From: Sphingobacteriaceae bacterium
GTDB lineage: Bacteria > Bacteroidota > Bacteroidia > B-17B0 > Aurantibacillaceae
Direction of reading: 5' to 3'
Assembly: GCA_016715905.1 (NCBI GenBank)
Contig: JADJXI010000004.1
Location: 620,001-684,000, forward strand
DNA length: 64,000 nt
Part shown: piece by piece, positions 59,562-64,000 of the stretch
Layout: each line of letters opens with the position of its first letter
Numbering within the stretch: position 1 is the first letter of the stretch
Notes under the pieces: generated by a model
What the model was told of the DNA's origin: nothing
What the model saw: only the letters and a program-made list of their open reading frames with translations
Databases searched by the model: none
Translations under genes and position numbers: made by a program

Positions 59562-59591
59562 TTTGAGAGTATAAACTTATATGTATATTTG
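59562..59591 (+). promoter_or_regulatory. Promoter of the cobalamin operon
   Basis: The -33 box TTTG (59562-59565) and -7 box TATATTTG (59584-59591) match the Bacteroidota consensus TTTG/TAnnTTTG with an 18-bp spacer. Transcription would start about 59597, at the first stem of the riboswitch. Confidence 0.65.
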
Positions 59592-59594
59592 CAG

Positions 59595-59768
59595 TGCATT
59601 TGGTTTACGGTTGTATTAAATAGCCGGAATTAAAAGGGAATAAGGTGAAAATCCTTAACAGACCCGCTGCTGTAAGTTCTGTAAAAGTTTAACATTCACA
59701 AGCCACTGTTTGCCTGAGGCAGACGGGAAGGCGTTAAACAAGAACGAGTCAGAAGACCTGCCAATGCA
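59595..59768 (+). promoter_or_regulatory. Cobalamin (B12) riboswitch
   Basis: The element contains, in order, the P1 arm TGCATT (pairing with AATGCA at the end), GGTGAAAATCC (59644-59654), the AGCCACTG core (59701-59708), GACGGGAAGG (59722-59731) and the B12 box GAGTCAGAAGACCTGCC (59746-59762). A GTTCC/GGAAC hairpin just before the start codon may be the expression platform. It is expected to switch off the BtuB-like operon when adenosyl- or other cobalamin is plentiful. Confidence 0.95.
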
Positions 59769-59808
59769 TTAAATACTGAAGTTCCCGGGGACATGGAACA
59801 AAAGTAAA

Positions 59809-61752
59809 ATGAAGAAAAAACGTAAACATATTACTTCTTATTTAGGCTTAGGTTTAGTGATTGGCCATTTCACTACCGTTCAGGCACAGGATACTATACA
59901 ACTGCGGACCGTAGAAATAACCAATGAAAAAACGGAGCTATTTACCCAAACCAAGAAAATTGAAAAGTATGACTCCATAACCAAAAGCAATTTTGTTTTT
60001 CAGTCGCTGGGCGAAATGTTGGCTCTCAATTCCTCTATTTATATTAAATCATATGGGCCGGGTGCCCTTTCAGGAACCAGCATGCGCGGAGGTAACGCTT
60101 CGCAAACAGCAGTACTTTGGAATGGAATAAACATTGTAAATCCTTTAGTAGGTCAAAGTGATTTAAATTTATTACCGGTTTTATTGTTTGAAGACTTAAA
60201 AACAGAATATGGTGGAAGCTCCGCGGTATGGGGAAACGGTGCAGTAGCCGGTAGTATACTATTAGATAATTCTTTTGATTATAATCGGGGATTAAAAACC
60301 GAGGTTAATCTTTCTAAAGCTAGTTATAACACGGTAAAAATGTCGAGTAAAATCAATTATAGCACGCAAAGGTTTTCCACTTCCACTAAATTTTATCTCA
60401 CTAATTCGCACAATAACTATTTATTTAAACCGGCCTTAACAGAAAAAGACAGTTTAATAGAATTAAATAATGCGGCATTTAGTATAAAAGGAATTATGCA
60501 AGAGCTGCGTTTTTTCATTAAAGAGAATCAGCTGTTAGAAATACATTGTTGGGCAGATGAAGCGTACCGACAATTACCCACATATAATGAAATACAAACG
60601 GCTAATGCTTTTCAAAAAGATGAGAATTTCAGAACCAACATTCACTGGAAAAAAAAGAAAAACAAATGGACCAATCAGGTAAAAGGCGGATTTTTACATA
60701 ATGTGTTTATTTACGACAATGCCAATTCCCGCACACACACGTATAGCAAAGCCCTAAGTGGAATTTTAGAATCGGAAAATTACCTGGCGTACAAGCCAAA
60801 TTCAAAATTACTTTTCGGGACTAATATTAATTTTTGCGAAGGAATAAGTGATGCCTATTTAAAAAGAGAACAATTGAATAAAATTTCATTGTTAATGGGC
60901 AATCATAGTGTTTTTTTTAATTCTAAATTAATAGTAGATGGGAATATAAGACAGGAATTTTTTAATACCGGCAACAAACCACTAACGGGGAATATTGCTT
61001 TGAGTTATTTACCAACAAATAATATTAAGCTCAGTGTAAACAGTGCTAAAATTTACCGACAACCTACATTAAATGAATTATACTGGTACCCCGGTGGACA
61101 AATAAATTTAAAACCCGAAGAAGGTTGGTCGCAGGAAGGGAATATAAACTACATTTTTAAATCACAAAATTTTATGGCAGAAATCAATGGGGCCATTTAT
61201 AGTCGAAATATTAATAACTGGATACTTTGGTTACCCGGCACTAACGGTTCGCCTACTCCATTTAATATACAAAGTGTTTGGAGTCGAGGAACAGAAAGTA
61301 AATTAAAATTGGTTCACCAGAAAAATAAATGGCTATTTTCCACGCAATTGACCACTGCTTACACCCTTTCTACGGTTTTAAAAAACGAACAGGAAAACAG
61401 TGAAAATGAAGGTGCACAGTTAATTTATACCCCAAGATATACCGGAAATGCAAACGTAATTTTAGCATACGGAACTTTATCGTTTAACTATAACCAAAAT
61501 TATACCGGATACAGATTTACGCTAAGTGATAATAGTCAATGGCTAATGCCCTACTCTTATTCTGACATTCGCATTTCCAAATCCGGACAACTCGGGGAAC
61601 AAACCGGGTTTAGCTTTTTTCTGGCCGTTCTTAATTTATTTAATGAAGAATACGCTATTATTGCCGGGAGACCCATGCCACTTCGCACTTATGAAATAGG
61701 AATTAAATTGAATACACAATCAAAAAACAATAATAAAATAACTAATAATTAA
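59809..61752 (+). CDS. BtuB-like TonB-dependent cobalamin receptor
   Basis: The 647-aa outer-membrane receptor has a signal (GLGLVIGHFTTVQAQ), a TonB-box-like start (DTIQLRTVEIT), a plug domain (residues about 45-165; GTSMRGGNASQTAVLWNGIN; TEYGGSSAVWGNGAVAGSIL) and a 22-strand barrel ending LFNEEYAIIAGRPMPLRTYE. It lacks the carboxypeptidase-like N-terminal domain of SusC-type proteins, as expected for BtuB. Control by the cobalamin riboswitch directly upstream makes B12 or a corrinoid the probable substrate. Four bases separate it from the DUF4465 gene. Confidence 0.9.
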   Translation: MKKKRKHITSYLGLGLVIGHFTTVQAQDTIQLRTVEITNEKTELFTQTKKIEKYDSITKSNFVFQSLGEMLALNSSIYIKSYGPGALSGTSMRGGNASQTAVLWNGINIVNPLVGQSDLNLLPVLLFEDLKTEYGGSSAVWGNGAVAGSILLDNSFDYNRGLKTEVNLSKASYNTVKMSSKINYSTQRFSTSTKFYLTNSHNNYLFKPALTEKDSLIELNNAAFSIKGIMQELRFFIKENQLLEIHCWADEAYRQLPTYNEIQTANAFQKDENFRTNIHWKKKKNKWTNQVKGGFLHNVFIYDNANSRTHTYSKALSGILESENYLAYKPNSKLLFGTNINFCEGISDAYLKREQLNKISLLMGNHSVFFNSKLIVDGNIRQEFFNTGNKPLTGNIALSYLPTNNIKLSVNSAKIYRQPTLNELYWYPGGQINLKPEEGWSQEGNINYIFKSQNFMAEINGAIYSRNINNWILWLPGTNGSPTPFNIQSVWSRGTESKLKLVHQKNKWLFSTQLTTAYTLSTVLKNEQENSENEGAQLIYTPRYTGNANVILAYGTLSFNYNQNYTGYRFTLSDNSQWLMPYSYSDIRISKSGQLGEQTGFSFFLAVLNLFNEEYAIIAGRPMPLRTYEIGIKLNTQSKNNNKITNN

Positions 61753-61756
61753 GCCT

Positions 61757-62716
61757 ATGAAAAAAACACTACTCACCATGGCCGTTGCTTTAATAACCGG
61801 CACTTTTTCAGCTCAATCCATTTTAGCTGATTTTGAAAGTTTCAGTTTACCGGCCAACTCTGCTTATAGCAGCACTGCAAGCATTTCGTTTAGCACGTCA
61901 AACGCCATTTTCCCCCATACCTATGATGTTGGATTCAGTTATTGGTCGGGAGGATTTGCTTACACCAATAAAACCGATTCGTCCACGGCCGGATCCGGAA
62001 ATTTATACGGTGTTAAAGCGTACAAAGGGTATAATGCCTCCGATAAATATGTTGTGGGTCAAAACAATGGAATTATTAAGCTAACAGGAAATACCAATTC
62101 AGTTGATGGATTTTATATTACCAATACTACCTATACCTATAAGTCTATGAAAAACGGCGATATGTTTGCCAAAAAATTTGGAGGCGTGAGCGGAAACGAT
62201 CCGGATTATTTTAAAGTAACCGTTAAGGGATATTTAAATGGAACCATGAAAAACGATAGTTCAGAATTTTATTTAGCCAATTTCACCTTTACGAATAATG
62301 CGCAGGATTATATTGTGTCTACCTGGCAATATGTGGTTACCTCCAATTTAGGACAAGTAGATAGCATTAAATTTTTTATGTACTCGAGTGATATGTCGGG
62401 TGGTTTTATGAATACTCCGGCATTTTTTGCCATAGATAATTTCAGTACATCACAAGTCGTTGGAATTGCTGAACACAAACAACAACTAAACTCCAATATT
62501 TATCCGAATCCCTTTCAAGATAAATTACAAATTGAGATTTCCGAAGTTGAAGAATTTGCACTTTGCATATCTGATTGTTATGGAAAAACGATTTACGTTG
62601 CTGACAAAATTTCAAAACAAACTTCGGTTGATTTAAGTACTTGGCACGAAGGCGTATATTTTGTAAAAATTACTGCTGACAATAAAACTGTGACCAAAAA
62701 ACTAATTAAACAATAA
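61757..62716 (+). CDS. DUF4465 (BtuH-like) surface cobalamin-binding protein with T9SS tail
   Basis: The 319-aa protein has a signal peptide (MKKTLLTMAVALITGTFSAQ) and a DUF4465 domain (residues about 22-230): ILADFESFSLPANSAYSSTA, WSGGFAYTNKTDSSTAGSGN, FYITNTTYTYKSMKNGDMFA and PAFFAIDNFSTSQVVG. DUF4465 proteins in Bacteroides (BtuH) bind corrinoids at the cell surface as lipoproteins. Here export instead uses a T9SS sorting domain (SNIYPNPFQDKLQIEISEVE through GVYFVKITADNKTVTKKLIK). Its stop overlaps the next start (TAATG). Confidence 0.88.
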   Translation: MKKTLLTMAVALITGTFSAQSILADFESFSLPANSAYSSTASISFSTSNAIFPHTYDVGFSYWSGGFAYTNKTDSSTAGSGNLYGVKAYKGYNASDKYVVGQNNGIIKLTGNTNSVDGFYITNTTYTYKSMKNGDMFAKKFGGVSGNDPDYFKVTVKGYLNGTMKNDSSEFYLANFTFTNNAQDYIVSTWQYVVTSNLGQVDSIKFFMYSSDMSGGFMNTPAFFAIDNFSTSQVVGIAEHKQQLNSNIYPNPFQDKLQIEISEVEEFALCISDCYGKTIYVADKISKQTSVDLSTWHEGVYFVKITADNKTVTKKLIKQ

Positions 62717-63747
62717 TGTTTAAGCATACATGTTATAGTATCCTGTTTGGAATCATCCTGAGTGCTTGTATAAAAGACAAGCCTCAGGTTGTTTCTTCAC
62801 AAGCAGTAAACCTTAGCAATGCCTCTAAAATTCTAATTGTGAATGAAGGGAATTTTATGAGTAGTAATGCTTCGGTAAGCTTATATGATCCCGGAAGCGG
62901 AAGTGTGATTGAAGATTACTATAAAAATCAAAATGGAACTAGCCTTGGTGATGTAGCGCAAAGCATGTATTATTTCAACGGAAATTATTATACCGTGGTG
63001 AATAATTCCGGTAAAATTATGGTATGTAATCGTGATTTTAAGTTAACATCAACCATAAACGGATTTACATCACCCCGATATATATTACCCGTTTCAAACG
63101 GAAAAGCTTATGTAAGTGAACTGTACGGTAACCAAATTAAAATAGTTAACCTCAATACCAATCAAATAACAGGAGGTATTATATGTCCGGGTTGGACAGA
63201 AAAAATGGTAAAGGCTTATCACAAAGTTTTTATTACAAATCCGCAAAAAAACTATTGTTATGTAATAAACAGCATTAGCGATGAAAAAACCGACAGTGTT
63301 TTTGTGGGGATAAACGCAGCATCAATTGTGGTAGACGCCAATGATAAAATATGGGTATTAAGTTCCGGTGATTTGGCCAACTCCATTGCCCCTTTAATTT
63401 CGAGAATAAATCCCATAAGCCTTGAAATAGAATTAGCATATGCGATGGCTATGAGCGACCGTCCCACTGAACTTTGTTTAAATAAAAATAAAGACACTTT
63501 ATATTATCTCAATAAGGGTATTTGTAAAATGTCTATACAATCCAACAGCACCCCTTCTTCCCCATTTATATCCGGTGGAAATAGAAATTACTATGGATTA
63601 AATATAGATCCACACAGCAATGTTATTTATGTAAGTGATGTGCTAGATTATATTCAGAAATCAAACGTGTATTTATTTGATGTAAACGGGAATGAGAAAA
63701 AGTTCTTCAAGGCCGGTATAATCGCGAATAGCTTTTATTTTGAATAG
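62716..63747 (+). CDS. DUF5074/YncE-like beta-propeller lipoprotein of the cobalamin operon
   Basis: The 343-aa protein has a lipoprotein signal with lipobox IILSAC (Cys18). A beta-propeller of DUF5074/YncE type follows: SKILIVNEGNFMSSNASVSL, GDVAQSMYYFNGNYYTVVNN, ISPRYILPVSNGKAYVSELY-like (PRYILPVSNGKAYVSELYGN) and IVVDANDKIWVLSSGDLANS. Such proteins recur beside BtuB and DUF4465 genes in Bacteroidota. The start overlaps the DUF4465 stop (TAATG), so it is the third gene of the riboswitch-controlled operon. It probably sits at the outer membrane and helps corrinoid capture; direct binding is not shown. Confidence 0.82.
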   Translation: MFKHTCYSILFGIILSACIKDKPQVVSSQAVNLSNASKILIVNEGNFMSSNASVSLYDPGSGSVIEDYYKNQNGTSLGDVAQSMYYFNGNYYTVVNNSGKIMVCNRDFKLTSTINGFTSPRYILPVSNGKAYVSELYGNQIKIVNLNTNQITGGIICPGWTEKMVKAYHKVFITNPQKNYCYVINSISDEKTDSVFVGINAASIVVDANDKIWVLSSGDLANSIAPLISRINPISLEIELAYAMAMSDRPTELCLNKNKDTLYYLNKGICKMSIQSNSTPSSPFISGGNRNYYGLNIDPHSNVIYVSDVLDYIQKSNVYLFDVNGNEKKFFKAGIIANSFYFE

Positions 63748-63798
63748 CGAGGATTAAAAGTATACGCTAATTCAGGTTTTTTGTAGATATTTGATATT

Positions 63799-64000
63799 GT
63801 GGTAAAGGCTATTAATATCATTTCCTTCGATATTCCATTCCCCGCTAATTATGGCGGAGTAATTGATGTTTATCATAAATTGAGATGGTTACATAAAAAA
63901 GGTGTAGAAATACATTTGCATTGTTTTGAATATGGCCGCAAACACAGTGAAGAGTTGGAGAAAATTTGTAAAACTATTCACTACTATAAAAGAAAAACAG
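63799..64000 (+). CDS. Glycosyltransferase, N-terminal part, runs off the right edge
   Basis: The 67 visible codons begin at GTG 63799 (no ATG between the in-frame stop at 63784-63786 and this point): VKAINIISFDIPFPANYGGV, IDVYHKLRWLHKKGVEIHLH, CFEYGRKHSEELEKICKTIH. The PANYGGVID...KLRWLHKKG pattern is the first Rossmann strand and helix of GT-B glycosyltransferases of group 1/4. Its acceptor cannot be told, and it appears unrelated to the cobalamin operon ending 51 bp upstream. Confidence 0.65.
   Translation, partial: MVKAINIISFDIPFPANYGGVIDVYHKLRWLHKKGVEIHLHCFEYGRKHSEELEKICKTIHYYKRKT

Overview
The window is chromosomal DNA of a Bacteroidota bacterium (broadly Flavobacteriales/Sphingobacteriales-like; I cannot name the genus). 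The evidence is low GC, several secreted proteins ending in a type IX secretion (T9SS) sorting domain with the IYPNP motif, a TonB-dependent receptor, LytTR/LytS-type signalling, many TPR sensor proteins, and one clear TTTG/TAnnTTTG promoter. No rRNA, tRNA or CRISPR array was found.

Layout. (1) 1-2.6 kb: the N-terminal part of a tyrosine recombinase leaving the window on the left, a small lipoprotein, and a three-gene minus-strand operon that reads as a tripartite toxin-antitoxin-chaperone (TAC) system: RelE/HigB-like toxin, HTH antitoxin with a C-terminal tail, SecB-like chaperone. (2) 2.9-18.4 kb: secreted and surface proteins (collagen-like, MORN-repeat, a 1,489-residue SBBP/Ig repeat protein with its T9SS tail split off by a frameshift, a LamG protein, an M43 metalloprotease) around a LytS/LytTR two-component pair and a duplicated LytTR fragment. 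(3) 18.5-24.8 kb: a TPR sensor, an OmpR-type two-component system facing a secreted acidic protein across an array of TTTAAC repeats, then TerB-like and rhodanese-like proteins. (4) 24.8-32.9 kb: DEAD-box helicase, cyanophycin synthetase (broken by a one-base insertion), cyanophycinase, isoaspartyl peptidase, pseudouridine synthase and L-serine dehydratase. The three cyanophycin genes make a full storage-polymer cycle. (5) 33-40.2 kb: four TPR-TM-coiled-coil proteins and an alpha/beta hydrolase. (6) 40.4-55.8 kb: an integrated genomic island. (7) 55.8-59.5 kb: mnmE, another TPR sensor, trmH. (8) 59.56-63.75 kb: promoter, cobalamin riboswitch, BtuB-like receptor, T9SS-exported DUF4465 protein and DUF5074-like lipoprotein, i.e. 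a vitamin B12 uptake operon; a glycosyltransferase start follows at the right edge.

The island sits exactly at the 3' end of mnmE. The last five codons of mnmE (C-I-G-K-stop) recur as a displaced copy at the far island end (40395-40409), and both ends carry the same 18-bp arm-like repeat (15 of 18 identical). It carries a type I restriction system with a fused HsdM-HsdS, five unknown cargo genes read in the same direction, a replication module (DUF6371 primase-like protein, RepA-like ATPase), small membrane proteins, a serine recombinase and a tyrosine integrase whose two halves are joined by a -1 shift on a dnaX-type A AAA AAG heptamer.

Three genes (repeat protein, cphA, integrase) are broken by single-base homopolymer length differences. 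Long-read consensus error is therefore a serious alternative to biology for each of them. The best candidates for something new are the TAC operon, the mnmE island with its unknown RM-linked cargo, and the family of six TPR sensor proteins that end where a SpoIIE-type phosphatase domain would normally begin.
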